Shown piece after piece: positions 35,401-46,717 of a stretch of 64,000 nucleotides of DNA. Source of the stretch: Diadema setosum (Eukaryota; Echinodermata; Echinoidea; Diadematoida; Diadematidae). A program made the translations under genes and the position numbers. A model generated the notes under the pieces. It worked only from the letters and a program-made list of their open reading frames with translations, was not told where the DNA came from and did no database searches. How positions within the stretch are numbered: the stretch's first letter is position 1; every line of letters starts with the position of its first letter. Location: assembly GCF_964275005.1 (NCBI RefSeq), contig NC_092689.1, positions 4,238,674 through 4,302,673 on the forward strand, read 5' to 3'.

Positions 35401-38400
35401 AGCGAACTGAACTAAAGCGTACCGTACCGTACCATGCCAATTTTGGAGCGTTCGAGCGCTCTGTGGAGGAAGCGTACTCACGAGTTATTTTTAGAAAGGT
35501 CACGCTTGTTTGTACAGTATAGCAAGAATGTCATTCACCCCTGGCGCTTGAACTACTTACAGCGCTGTCCAGAACAAAGAGAATGATGTTTTTGCATTGT
35601 GACGTATGCGCATGATACGCGCATGCTTTACAACGAACTTTTGGTACGCTTTGGTACGCTTTTGGAGCACATCGGGAAGTGGTCCACTTTTGGCTCGGTA
35701 CAGTACGGTACGGTACACTTAAGGAGCGTTCGAACGCACCCTTTGTTGGGTCTCATTGAGGATACTGAGCCAGGGTTTCATGAGACCATCAGGTGTAAGT
35801 ATAGTTTGGGTTTCATCACGACAGAAAAAAAAAAGAGGCAGTTGAAGGCAATAGTTACACTCTGAGGAGGCAAGAATGTTTTCCATCAGCACACTTAGAG
35901 TACTTTGTGCTTCATACCAAAGTGTTGGAAGAGGAAGTGCTAGAATAGATTTGTCGCTCCTTTTTTTTTTTTTTAAAGAACTGTAATATGAAGGAAGTTA
36001 CTGGTGAAACTTGGCTTTGCATTCATTCCCCCCCCCCCCCCCCCCGGCAGTTTTGGATTCACATTGCATATCGGGCTGTTTTGAGTTCTCTTTATAAAGC
36101 TTTGAGTAAGTTGGAATACTGAAAATGACCTTTTTTCATGTTTGCAGGTAAACTGTGGATCAAGCAGATGATGGTGTCTGCATTCCTCGTCCCCATGTGT
36201 GTCTGTGGCCTTGCTTTCTTCATCAACTTCATAGCCATCTACTACCACGCCTCAAGAGCCATACCGCTGGGTACTATGGTAAGACAGTTTATCAGTACCT
36301 ACAGGAGCAGAGCAAGCTCTGTCTTTCTGTCTTTAGTCTGTTCATGGCTGATATATTGTAGCGGCTGAATTTGCTACCAGAGGATTGCTTCAATTTGTCC
36401 TTGAGAAGGAGGTCTCCACACAGAAAATTTCACTACTTTTGAACATTTTACCTGGTATAGGCTACACCATATATAAATGTGGGTATGTTGCATGCAGTGT
36501 TCTATAAATTAAACTTGCCCCACTCTCAGTTTCAGTCTTTTTTTTTTCTTTTTTTTTAATGGATACAAGCAAGCATTAGCAGGGTGTTTGAAAATATCTT
36601 AGTATTGAGTGATATTCTGTTTAATACTCTTTTAAGTGTCTTTATTTGAATTATCCTTTAGATAAACTTAGGGTGTGGTTCAGAAATATAATATGAGAAG
36701 TGTTTTTCCTTCTGTTTTTATGCGTGTATCTTTTTGGAATTCTTAACAGAAAACCGGCGGACACGATGCTGTCTCAGCCATGCGGTTCTGTTAACAGAAA
36801 ACTAGGGCACTTTTTTAAAAGTATATAAATGTATTTTGCATCTGTACAGGTTGCTGTGTCGGCCATCTGTCTCTTTGTAATTCTGCCCCTAAACCTGGTG
36901 GGCACCATCCTGGGCAGAGCTCTGGCTGGCCAGCCTAACCACCCGTGTCGTGTCAACGCTGTGCCGCGGCCCATCCCCGAGAAGAAGTGGTTCATGGAAC
37001 CTGCGGTCATCGTCATGCTAGGGGGCGTGCTACCCTTTGGCTCCATCTTCATTGAAATGTGAGTGACCTGTGGTAATTCTCATGATATTTTGTTTGTTGT
37101 TTTGTTTTTCATTGCTTTTGTGATGAAGTTCTTGGACATTTGAGATTCATTGGGATACAGCAACAGCAAAGTTCTGAAACACATCAATTAGGAATCTCAC
37201 TCAGCCTTTCAATTTGTCATGCATAGATAGATGTGATGTGTTGTTTGGTGTGTGAGTGCCATTTACGTATGGGTCGTATTTCTGTTTGAAATATGTTTTA
37301 ATCCCTTAGTCTGAAAAAAAGCTGTGATTTGTGTATATGCATTAAAGGGAAGATAAACCCCAAGAGCAATGTGGATTGAGTGAAAGCAGCAACATTAGTA
37401 GAACACATCAGTGAAAGTTTGAGGAAAATCGGACAATCGATGCAAAAGTTATGAATTTTTAAAGTTTTGGTGTTGGAACCGCTGGATGAGGAGACTACTA
37501 GAGGATATGACGTATGAGTGGACAACAATACAAAGAAAATATAAAGGAAATTCAACAAAAATTCTCTTTTCTAGAATTATGAAAGAGCAATGGACCAACC
37601 TCTTTCAGAAAGCAGGGGGAATAATTGCTACCCTTAACCCTAACTTACCTGGGCTATTTAGCAAGCTTGAATTCCTGGGGGGGGGGGGGGGGGGCCATTA
37701 TGGCCCCCCCTTCAGATCTCGGCCGTTGATCGCGCGATCGCCGCAAAATTTTGCATGAACATAAAGCCGGATGTAATCTACAAGACTGTTAAGTTCAATT
37801 TTCAAAAAATTTGCAGTTTTTATTTTAAATTAATTAATTATGCAAATATATGCAAAAAAACTCATTTTCGTCTATAATTGGCTTATAAAAGCTTATGGAA
37901 TGCTGATTTTTGTTTTAAATTTTCCTAGTGACATTCCGAACATTTGTACGTAAAAAGAAAATCAGTATCAAAATTAATTTCCTATGTTTTCTATTGTTTT
38001 ATCATTTTTTAATGTATTTCTTTGTTTTTTCGAACTTTTGTTTTTGTTGTTTTTTTCAGCAGAATTTGTCATACACATCTTTAGAAGCATAGCTATACTA
38101 AAATACATTTATTTCAGCCATTAAAATTAAAAATATGAATCTTTATATGAATTAATTGAAAAAACACAATTTGTATTGACTTTGTACACAAAATCACGTT
38201 TTTGAGCAATTTTGGGGTGGACGAACATTTTTTGAAGGGGCGTGGCTTCGGAACGGTATGCCCGGTCGCGACAAATTTGGTCTCAAAAGTTGCGCGAGAC
38301 TTAAAAGTAAAAAGTCAGTGAGCGGCGCGGTCAAAAAATTTTGCGCGGCGGAATGGTCGCGGAATTTGTCGAGGGGGGGGCCATTATGGCCCCCCCCCAG

Positions 38401-39060
38401 GTAAGTTAGGGTTAACATATGTCAATATCAAGTTGATGGAATTTGTAATTTTCATGAAAAATGGATTTTTGTAGAATTTTCTTTATATTTTCTTGGTATT
38501 GTTGTCCACTCATACCGCATAACCTCTAGTAGTCTTCTCATCCAGCGGTTCCAACACCAAAACTTTAAAAATTCATAACTTTTGCATCGATTGTCCGATT
38601 TTCCTCAAACTTTCACTGATGTGTTCTACTAATGTTGCTGCTTTCACTCAATCCACATTGCTCTTGGGGTTTATCTTCCCTTTAAAGTGCAATTCAAACG
38701 TAGAAAATATGCAACTATCCAGAAAGTTTACTTGTTCTGTCTTAATGGAAGGTTTGCATCTGCTCTACCTTTACAGGTATTTCATCTTCACTTCCTTCTG
38801 GGCCTACAAGATCTACTACGTCTTTGGCTTCATGCTGCTGGTGTTCTTCATTCTAGCCGTGGTCACAATATGTGTGACCATTGTCTGTACATACTTTCTC
38901 TTGAACGCGGAGGACTATCGCTGGCAGTGGACAAGCTTCCTAGCAGCAGCATCAACCTCCTTCTATGTCTACTTGTACAGTTTCTACTACTTCCTTGTCA
39001 AAACAAAGTGAGTGCCAGAGAACTGTCAGGCTGGTAATGAGTGATACTCAGTTTTATCCT

Positions 39061-39129
<69 letters not shown>

Positions 39130-39948
39130 GTTGCTGTTGTGTTTTTTTTGGGTTTTTTTGGTCACAAGGGTCCTCAGTTTTTGATCCTAGCAGAACTTTC
39201 ATCAGAGTTAAAAATGACACACAAGTAATGTAAGCAAACACGTATGGACTACACACAGCATGCACAGTCTCAGGAGGGCTTGGGACATGGGAACAATGAA
39301 AACAATAGGGGAATTAGGGGTGGGTCAAAAGTCAAAGCCAGGGAGCCAAACAGATTAAAGGAGGGGGATTAAAGCAAGGGAACAGGCAAATAAAGGGCAG
39401 GGGTGGGCCAGTGATGATCCCAAGAATCATAAGGGCAACGTGTGAAGGGATAAAGATGAATAGGGAGGCAACATCAAACAAGAAGAACACAAGGATAATG
39501 AATAGAAAAAGAGTAAAATAACAACAATGCCAATGACAATACTTTACAGTCAGTGTTTGTACAGTAGTGCAGGGTTTAAGGCAAATTGAAACCAGCTTGA
39601 GGGATAGATGTTTTTAGCTACAAGGCATAGCCATTTTGCTAGTCTAGGGTACACATATTTCTTCACTTTGCTTTTCCACCTGATCAAGAATACAATGCAG
39701 CAAGTTAAGCTCTCGTAATGTGGATGTTTGTTCCCAGAGAAGTTTCACGAGTGAAATGATTGCAAAAGTGGACTTTTGTTGTATTCTTGTTCTTCCGACA
39801 CAGAATGTATGGTCTGTTCCAAACAACCTTTTACTTTGGCTACATGGGTCTGTTCAGCTTGGCCCTCGGAGTAATGTGTGGAACCATCGGCTATGTGGGC
39901 ACCGGAGCCTTTGTCAGGAAGATCTACTCAACGGTCAAGATTGATTAA
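20383..39948 (+). CDS. TM9SF3, transmembrane 9 superfamily member 3 (whole gene, 11 coding exons)
   Basis: Exons 20383-20463, 29508-29703, 30298-30420, 30851-31089, 33170-33301, 33951-34117, 34808-34902, 36148-36278, 36850-37058, 38777-39007 and 39804-39948 join in frame at GT-AG sites to 1749 nt (582 residues; human TM9SF3 has 589). The product is an EMP70-family membrane protein of the Golgi. A signal peptide (1-21) and a large lumenal domain (22 to about 215) are followed by nine transmembrane helices. Blocks such as [64 protein letters not shown] and [14 protein letters not shown] are nearly identical to vertebrate TM9SF3. The C-terminal KID fits the KxD/E COPI-binding Golgi retention signal of the family. 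Intron 1 (9.0 kb) is full of repeats and several other introns carry MITEs. The gene converges with the SR gene downstream. Confidence 0.97.
20882..22405. repeat. 1.5-kb imperfect palindrome (fold-back element) in TM9SF3 intron 1
   Basis: Outer arms are 20882-21130 and 22145-22405; inner arms are 21366-21630 and 21825-22097. Shared words include agcccgaccagac at the ends, gcatgcagcctcgaagtgag, aatgacactttctggcgcaa, tggtacgtcgcgac and cagcgactgggctgtgtata. About 235 bp (21131-21365) in the left half has no partner. Relatives lie at 3605-3690 and 32165-32420. No coding frame of note. Confidence 0.9.
22494..23867 (-). repeat. Right arm of the very large inverted repeat
   Basis: Reverse complement of 1513-2937, with both microsatellites (CA at 23118-23153, TAA at about 23300-23490) in matching positions. 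It lies in TM9SF3 intron 1, beside the palindromic element. Confidence 0.9.
25422..26630. mobile_element. MITE A, outer element at the centre of the composite
   Basis: Inverted ends ggtattctgagaccgtataa (left) and, from the right end, ggtattctgagagcttaatt. The words taattaag and gacttaat recur inside. It is split by MITE B at 25453-26236. Confidence 0.75.
25453..26236. mobile_element. MITE B, nested in MITE A
   Basis: A 784-bp element with inverted ends GGGTAAGGGCACCAGTATTC and, from the right end, GGGTAACATCCCCAGTATTC, followed on both sides by ggtca. It is flanked by TA on each side, consistent with Tc1/mariner-type insertion. The word cagtattcggtcac recurs inside (about 25900). Confidence 0.82.
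28346..29507. other. TM9SF3 intron 1, last part
   Basis: AT-rich intron sequence without repeats I recognise. A lysine-rich frame at 28546-28791 reflects A-rich sequence and is not a gene. Confidence 0.6.
29508..29703 (+). CDS. TM9SF3 coding exon 2 (lumenal domain)
   Basis: Residues 28-92, beginning [20 protein letters not shown] and ending SGLDIDFK. The acceptor is aatgcag and the donor GTGAGT (phase 1). This is the most conserved lumenal block of the family. Confidence 0.96.
30298..30420 (+). CDS. TM9SF3 coding exon 3 (lumenal domain)
   Basis: Residues 93-133, including [14 protein letters not shown] and [16 protein letters not shown]. The acceptor is unusual: the pyrimidine tract (30221-30256) is separated from the AG at 30296-30297 by about 40 nt of (AAAC)n. 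The GTGAGT donor follows tggg (phase 1). Confidence 0.95.
30851..31089 (+). CDS. TM9SF3 coding exon 4 (lumenal domain)
   Basis: Residues 134-213, [20 protein letters not shown] through [14 protein letters not shown]. The acceptor is gcaaag and the donor GTGAGT (phase 0). It contains an N-glycosylation sequon (NLT) in the conserved block VDVNLTSE. Confidence 0.96.
31090..33169. other. TM9SF3 intron 4
   Basis: AT-rich intron. It holds a partial copy of the palindromic element (listed separately at 32165-32420), a poly-C run at 32106-32119 and a short (ATT)n run at 32588-32613. Otherwise I see nothing in it. Confidence 0.7.
32165..32420. repeat. Diverged half-copy of the palindromic element
   Basis: It carries cacagcctagtcgctgtaaa, then cgcgacaggactgta, then gttttgatacttgacatcat, ttttgtcacctcaaactca and acgcaa(c)tcaaaacttac. 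It matches 21826-22085 in the same order. Only one arm is present here, so it may be a deleted or ancestral form. Confidence 0.75.
33170..33301 (+). CDS. TM9SF3 coding exon 5 (TM helix 1)
   Basis: Residues 214-257. [20 protein letters not shown] starts TM1, followed by [20 protein letters not shown] on the cytosolic side. Acceptor aaatacag, donor GTAAGA (phase 0). Confidence 0.97.
33951..34117 (+). CDS. TM9SF3 coding exon 6 (TM helix 2)
   Basis: Residues 258-312. [20 protein letters not shown] is the conserved cytosolic loop. TM2 (about 283-306) contains [15 protein letters not shown]. The acceptor is ctggtag and the donor GTAAGC (phase 2). The acceptor's polypyrimidine tract is modest. Confidence 0.96.
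34808..34902 (+). CDS. TM9SF3 coding exon 7 (TM helix 3)
   Basis: Residues 313-344, [20 protein letters not shown] then [11 protein letters not shown]. Acceptor tttcag, donor GTGGGT (phase 1). Confidence 0.96.
35370..35741. mobile_element. MITE in TM9SF3 intron 7
   Basis: A 372-bp element with terminal inverted repeats gggtgcgttcgagcgctc and gagcgttcgaacgcaccc. Inside are gtaccgtaccgtacc (left half) and ggtacagtacggtacggtac (right half), which extend the pairing. It encodes no protein. Target duplications are unclear, so the superfamily is not assigned. Confidence 0.82.
36148..36278 (+). CDS. TM9SF3 coding exon 8 (TM helix 4)
   Basis: Residues 345-388, [20 protein letters not shown] then [20 protein letters not shown]. 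Acceptor tttgcag, donor GTAAGA (phase 0). Confidence 0.96.
36850..37058 (+). CDS. TM9SF3 coding exon 9 (TM helices 5 and 6)
   Basis: Residues 389-457. [20 protein letters not shown] is TM5. Then comes the conserved loop [18 protein letters not shown], and TM6 contains [17 protein letters not shown]. Acceptor tgtacag, donor GTGAGT (phase 2). Confidence 0.97.
37346..38681. mobile_element. TTAA-flanked MITE in TM9SF3 intron 9 (host of a second MITE)
   Basis: The element is bounded by TTAA at 37342-37345 and 38682-38685. Both ends begin AGGGAAGATAAACCCCAAGA and stay identical for at least 29 bp; the paired arms extend about 200 bp. Its interior is interrupted by the element at 37638-38411. One diverged half-copy is at about 56405-56567 in the SR gene. 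TTAA target sites suggest piggyBac-type mobilisation, although AGGG is not the usual CCC terminus. Confidence 0.88.
37638..38411. mobile_element. piggyBac-like MITE nested in the previous element
   Basis: A 774-bp element flanked by TTAA at 37634-37637 and 38412-38415. The ends are CCCTAACTTACCTGGG and its reverse complement. Just inside each end lies a G-run, then ccattatgg, then a C-run. TTAA duplication with CCCT termini is the piggyBac hallmark. There is no transposase frame. Confidence 0.88.
38777..39007 (+). CDS. TM9SF3 coding exon 10 (TM helices 7 and 8)
   Basis: Residues 458-534, [20 protein letters not shown], a long hydrophobic stretch, the conserved [14 protein letters not shown] loop, then [15 protein letters not shown]. 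The acceptor is tttacag and the donor GTGAGT (phase 2). The acceptor lies only about 95 bp beyond the end of the outer MITE. Confidence 0.97.
39063..39128. repeat. (TA)n followed by poly-T
   Basis: About 15 TA units and then about 36 T residues, 55 bp after the exon 10 donor in intron 10. Confidence 0.97.
39804..39948 (+). CDS. TM9SF3 coding exon 11 (TM helix 9 and C-terminus)
   Basis: Residues 535-582 and the TAA stop, [20 protein letters not shown] through [12 protein letters not shown]. The acceptor is cgacacag. The terminal KID fits the KxD/E Golgi retention signal of TM9 proteins. Confidence 0.97.
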
Positions 39949-42900
39949 GGACTGACCGACACCAACATACTCTCTCTCCGGTCAAGCAGGAATCCCAACA
40001 ATGTCAGCCGCCCTCAATTTGTTGCCTTAGTAACGGCGGGATGGCCCATCCAAGAATCTGCCGGCGAGCAGTGGACTTCATTGAAGAGATGGCGCGATGT
40101 GCTGACATGTGGGACCTGTGAAACGAAATGTGGTTGTCGTGAAGGCTGAAGGAAGAGAGATAAAAGTGATCGAGAGAAGGAGAGAGATTGGCTCGGCCAT
40201 CAAAGTGATGTGATGACAATTGTAGTGACTGTACAGACTTGTCCATGGTTTCCACCAGTCACTATGCCTACTTCCTACACAAGTTCAAATTTCTCTTAGA
40301 TAAATATGTCAGCAGGTTGCCCTCCTTCGTTCATTTTCATTTTTGTTTCTTGATACTTTATGTTTATGTTACTATCCTGTAATATCTTTATTCGAAATGG
40401 AATTTGTTTGCACTTCCATTTTGATGCCTGAAATTTATTGTTTTTTTGCTTTTTTGTGTATGTACCCATTTGATATGGTTCTCCAAACACCAGTACCTCA
40501 GATCCATCAAGCGACATTAACCCAAACCTGAGGGACTGATCAATACCAAAGTGTTTGGTACACTGATGTCCACTTTGATGTGACATGTAATTCCCTGTAA
40601 TCTTATGGTTGTTGCCTCAGTGTTGTAGCAATGCCTTGAAGTGCAAGTGTATGACCCTTTTTCAGATAACTAGCAGTGTACTAGTAATGTAAACCAGAGA
40701 GCCCTTTCACACCAGTAAGGTAAGACTGGTCAACGAAGCCTGTGGCCTGCCGCACCATCTCCTCTTACCTTGTAGTTCAAACTGTAGTGGCTTGCCGCTA
40801 TAGCAATGGCATGGTCAGCCGATGGCTGGATGTTTGTGTGGTTTCCGTCCTCGCTGATATCTTGGCAACAGACTCAGTAGTGGTCTCTAACTGCAGGTGG
40901 ATCCGGGAGCACTGTCATTCAGGCACTCCTGCCGCCCATATTTTGCATGTGTGAATGGGGTCTAAGTGAATACTGTGAAACTGAAGGGTAGTAAGAAAGA
41001 AATGCATACAACCGTGCAGATGGAATCATATGATGCATACCATTCATGTGGACACTGCAAGAGAAACGAACCAAATACAGAGGAAAGGGGCATCCCTAAG
41101 CAGGCAACAAAAGGCCATCACCTCGACTGTTTTAAGGTAACACTCGGGCTTTACCCACTACCTACAGAAACTGATGAGCCCTATATAAACTTTATCAGGA
41201 TTACAGAAAATAATGGGTTAAGGATATCATCTCCAGGTAGATTCAGAGGGAAAAGGGAAACTGTGGCAGAAATATATTTCAGCATGAACTCAAGGTTCAT
41301 TTGCATGTATGATGGTGGTGTAAGCTTATGTAACTTTGTACTATGTTTTATTAATGGTGGGTTTGGATTTTGTGTTCTACAGTTATGAGAACTCCCCAAG
41401 TCATTTCTGCAATACTGAAGATGAAGGAATTGAAGTTGATATACCCGTAGGTTTGCACGGTTGATATAATGTAGCCATGACAAGGAAAGAATCATTGTTT
41501 GGAAATTTGGTTGTTGTTATTTTCATATTAGTTGACTCGCCATAATCAGAAGTTTTACAGATGTATGAAAGATTATTTATTGTGTAGTCACAGCAACTGC
41601 AGGTATTGCATCACACATTTTCCTGCACCAGAATACGTAGTTAAACTAAATGAGACCTAATTCTGTGTGTTCATATGAGCAATTGTTACTTTTGTCTACT
41701 GTATCCCAATGTGAGTGGTTATTGCTTTCAAAAGTCCTTTTGGAACTGGAATTCCTAATGGGCATTTACCTATGGACTTGAATACTTTTGATTTTATGTA
41801 CTATCTCTTTTTAGATTGTATACCTACAATTGTAAGTTTTCCTAGGACAGATTGGACATTAGCTTTATTCATGGCTATGTTTGTCTGTCTTTTTATTATG
41901 ATGATGACATTTGTTACTTGGGGCAGTGTAGGAGAGAGAATAAATATCTTGAATAGTATGAGTTTGAAGAACATTTTGATTATAGCGTATGTTTTGTTCT
42001 TTGTTTTTTTCAATTTATAGATGTAAACACAAAGTCCTGTTCAAACCTTGATCAATATCTGTAAGGGGAAATATGAAATAGTCCTGAGAAGTATGGATGT
42101 TACATTCAAAAGTTACAATTAACTTATGTTTTGTGCATTTGAGTGTTCTTTCAAATGCTATCAAAGATCTCAAATCGTTGTTTCAGGTACTATATTCCTT
42201 TTAATACAGAATTGATTAAGGATAATCAGATTCTTAACAACATAAAGTTGTGGAATATAACGTGGGTTTACACAACTTTTGGGTGTATGATGATTGCAAA
42301 ATGCAGAACAATTAAATCCTGTCAGTTCTGATATGTTGAGATCAAGGGCTGAATATAGGAGTGCTAAGCGGCAAATCGTTTGTTTATGCTATCTGCTGAA
42401 CACCCAAAGTTGAATGCCAGAGTAGATACGAGCATGCAGCGATTTGTAAATTATGCATGTTGAGAAAAGATTTTTGCCCCATTAGTAGAATGGCAAGTCT
42501 TTTGAGACAAACGAGGAGAAAGGCTTGGTGTTGTGTTTGGGGACACCATATGTAGATGAAACATTTTCACATTTTAAGTTTTTCTCTGCCATTACCGGCA
42601 ACTTTTTTCTTGATGGAGGTCATATTTTGGTCTGATTATTATGTTACCCACAATGAGCTCCTGTTCCATTTGCTTCTTGAGAAACTTGACTTATTTATGA
42701 CTGATTAGAAATATCTTGGTGCTGTAAGTATCAGAAGTAAATTTGTACCATACTTTCAGGTGAGAGATAGAAGTCATGTCACCTGCTGCTGCTAGAGGGC
42801 TAGAAGTTTGGTCCTAAAAGTTGGACACATTCTATTCTGCTTAGTAATTCCGTCTTTTGTACAAAGTCCAGAGTGAAGTTGCAGAGACGTGCAAACATGG

Positions 42901-45414
42901 GCCATCACCTTGATGGCATGTGATTTCTCATTAATGACAAGTTTGTATTAGTGTCTGTATATTCATGACATTCTGTTCCTGTAGTGTTTTCAATTCAATC
43001 ACCACTTCATAATCCCCTTTGTTTTACGCAATGCTTACATGAGTGCCAGCAGTAGAAGCAGATGCATCTACACTGCAGCGCTGCCAACATTGGAAACTAG
43101 TTGAGATTGAGATTCCCATAGACCAATGCTATAATTTAGGAGTCAAAATGAGTGAGATCAATAGAAATGCATGCAAATGAAATAAAGTTTTGGAGTGAGG
43201 ACCAAAATGAGTGAGTCTCACTCTCAATGAGTGAGAGTTGGCAGCCCTGACACTGGGCTTAGTGGCATAGACATTGAGCAGAACGACGATGTGCATCTGA
43301 GCTCTTCTTGCACACCTCGTAGCCCTGAAATGGTAGAAAATGTTTTGACACGATGTGGCATGTACTGCTTGGCAAGTGCATTCCCAGTATCAGTACACGC
43401 ACTTCTGCTGTGGAGTGAGCACCTGGGATGCGAGTGCAGCACACTTCAAGATACGACCTTCTAGCATGTGCTGAGTAACCCTGTTTGGTGTGGTCCAGCC
43501 ATCATGCTCAGTGTGAATATCTAAATTTAGGTATCCCAAGAACCTTCTTCACAATCACACACAAGTCTGTCACCTACTAGGATAGTAAAAGAAGTGTGGA
43601 CAAGAAATGTGAAGCGTGTGCTGACATGGGTATAAACCTTTTTTGCAATTGAGAATGGAATAGACTGTCCTGCAATCGAGAGTTGCGTTATACCGTCTGA
43701 CAAACAAGCTCCCATATGCACCACACCATACACCTTTCCTCACAAGCTAGACCAGTCTCATGCTGGTGTAAACTGACCCCTCTCATGACCTAACATTTGT
43801 CTGTGTTTGTGTGTTTCCGTCTGTCAGAAATTCAAAGTAGGTATTGTTGGAATGCCATATCTAGGCCACACACAGGTGGGTCTTGTCCATGAAACCAGGA
43901 ATCTCGGACGAAGTGTGCGTGTTGTAGCCCGTCACAAAGTGAAGGGGGAATGCACTTGTGTAATGCATCATCCTACTCGGTTAATACTAGACAATTGACG
44001 TTTTCAGTGTGAGAAGTAAGCAAAACCAATACTCCAATGAGCTAGTGATGCTCCATGAAAAATCCTCCCAGTGTAGTGCTATCTCATTGGCATGCTGTGC
44101 AACATTTACAGTGTGCGAGTGGTGGGTAAACCACAGATCAAGTTAGGATGCTAGGTACCCTCCCTCCCCCATTTGTTTGGAATATTTGCATGACAAAGAA
44201 AAGCAGTTTCCCAGTTTTCTCAGAAAATGCATATTATTTTTATCTACAGCAGTTCTTTCTTTCTTATTTTTTGTTGTTGTTGCAGTAATGTGTTAAACTA
44301 GCTAATTAGCTATGTGGGTTGGAACATTTATGTTTACCTTGAAGCAAGAATTTTTAGGAATACTAGTAGAAAAAAAAATGAAAATTTGCAGCTTGGTTTG
44401 TAATTCCTTTCAATTGGGAGAGCTTGTAAACACCACATGAGTAACTTCTTTATTTTTTTATTTTTTCATTATTTTGATTTTTGGATGAATAAATCTCTGT
44501 TCCACTTCTGGCCAGGGCTGCAGAATTTGCCCTGTGAAATGTATTTGGAGCTGTACATTGATGTAGTGAAGTGTCATTTGTCATGTTCACTATCTGCTTG
44601 GTGACAGAAAAAATATATATAAACAAGTTTTGGAGACCAGTCAAGTGTACATGCGTGACTGCATAACTACACATTTGATACTTCATGAAGTTATGAGTCT
44701 ATTTATATTCAACAAAGATATTTTTAATTTAACAGTTATTAGTAATTGCATAAACTGAACTTTTGTGTTTAGTGATACAGAATATATGCCTGGAAGAAAT
44801 TAATTTCTATCTCTTATTTTTCAAATCAAGTGTTGTCTGTATTTTATTGACTTACATAACTTTAGTATAACAAAGTATCATTTTTCTTTGCCAAAAACTT
44901 TTTTGATAGAGTCCATTTATCGCACAATATGCCTTAAGTTTACCATTTTATTTTTCAATTAGCTCCCGTTTCATTTAATTCTAGGCAAACTTGACTTATT
45001 AGAATTATATTGGTGTTTCTAGCTTTTTTATTGTCAAGTAGGGATGTGTGATATTGTACAAGAAGATAGATAAAGATTTCTCTAAAGCTTGTAAATATGA
45101 ATATGGAAAAACAAACTAGCATGTTTTCATTTCGTTTATATGTAGATATTTTCTGTATATTTGTTAAAAGAATTTCTCGCCCGTGTACGAGTTATGATCA
45201 CGTAGAGAATGGATTGCCAATCATAAGATTGTGATATTTAGCCCTGGCTATCATCACAGTGCTAGTCCTTGGGTACTGTGTTTACTCTGGCTGGGTGGCA
45301 AAGAAGCATTGCAATTGATATAAAACACTCTCCCTGTCTCCTCAACGTATAATATTGTCCGCATGACACATTCAATGCAATTGTAAGCATGTGTGCCATT
45401 GTGCAGACTGATCT
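39949..45414 (+). other. Probable TM9SF3 3' UTR
   Basis: This is AT-rich sequence after the stop, with no convincing coding region. It contains a gagtgag/ctcactc-rich patch at 43150-43245 related to the hairpin at 18668. An internal AATAAA at about 43179 could give a shorter transcript. The UTR's length is inferred from the downstream signal at 45415. Confidence 0.45.
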
Positions 45415-45420
45415 AATAAA
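45415..45420 (+). terminator. Candidate TM9SF3 poly(A) signal
   Basis: AATAAA in ctaataaagaaaataaa, followed about 45 nt on by a GT-rich stretch (ttttgtgtggcagttgt). The hexamer plus the downstream GT element fit a eukaryotic poly(A) site. Earlier AATAAA copies mean this is not certain. Confidence 0.4.
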
Positions 45421-46711
45421 GAAAATAAAAAAAGAATGATGGTAAAAAAGAGTCTGAATTTTGTGTGGCAGTTGTACTGAGCGATGATAATACGTATGTC
45501 CCCCCCCCCCCCCCAAAAAAAAAAAAAAAAAAAAATTACAATCAGATTTCCCCATTGATAACTTTCAGTATGATTCCTGAATGCTATTTCAGGGTCTAAA
45601 AATATAACATCTTACCCATACTTCGCAGAAAACCTCGTTCAATTTGGTTAGGTGGTCACAGAGAAATGTCAATCGTAAAGCATGTCATGGGTCCGTTTCT
45701 TCCAAGTTTACCACTTGGATGCTCTTGGAACTGCATATTAATGTGTGAACAAAATGGGACAGAACTTGGAGGATAGGGATTCTCGACATGTTGTACAAAG
45801 ATCCTCATTTCTCTTTGACCACTGAAGCAAATCAGATGGACTTTCTGTAAGATTTGGGTAATAAGTTATAATTTCAGGGCCCCTACCCACCCACACAAGA
45901 AAACGGGTGACTGATGCCCATCCCTTGTGGTTCGTCGCAAGTGACGAGCAATAGTCAGCAAAGAGTATCAACCAGGCACATTGCGATATGCTTGAATGAA
46001 TGAATGACTTTGGAATAGATAAAAAGGAATACATCATACTACTGTAAAAAAAAGAAAAAGAAAAAAAAAGTGTATTATCTCATAATTTTTCACTCACAGC
46101 CATGAAAGATGAATTTTGCATGGTTTTAAATCTGTAGAATCAAGGCATTAAATAACAACTGCAATGTATCATACAGTATGGCAAGCAAAAATATTTGTGC
46201 TTTTATTTTTGCACTCGTTTCTGGTTGCTCTAAATGCGCGAAAATTTCCACATTGCAAAAATGTCCACTTTTACAGTACTTGATGTAGCTCTTACCATAA
46301 ATGAGTCTCTGTGTCCTTCTTATAGGAAGAAACTGAATCATAAAATTGTGTCACTTGATAAAGGCTTTCAACAGTTTACCTCTCTTTGAAGAGATATCAA
46401 AGCATTACTTTATAATTTTGAAATGATATAACCTACATCCATTCACAGAAATTGCAGGCTATGCAGACCATGTGTAATCCAGCAATAAATCTTCAGCTGC
46501 AGTTCTGATGGGGTCTAGAAAAAGATTAATTCATCTTTGTAAAGTACCAATGGCTTTACAGTTAAAGGCCAGGTACAGTACACACAGCCACATAAAGTGT
46601 CTGTTTCTTGGAAGTTTTTGTTAAGTCAGGGTGAGCAAAGAATTTAGAATATGGTAATAAGTACTATTTTCTCACACACAAGACACAAATGACTACGCAC
46701 TGACACAAATA
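45421..46711. other. Interval between the converging genes
   Basis: A poly-C run followed by poly-A lies at 45501-45535. Otherwise this is AT-rich sequence with no recognised gene or repeat. Confidence 0.5.
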
Positions 46712-46717
46712 TTTATT
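46712..46717 (-). terminator. Candidate poly(A) signal of the SR gene
   Basis: On the minus strand AATAAA is followed within about 30 nt by tttgtgtcttgtgtgtgag, a strong GT-rich downstream element. This would end the SR transcript near 46690. Confidence 0.5.
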
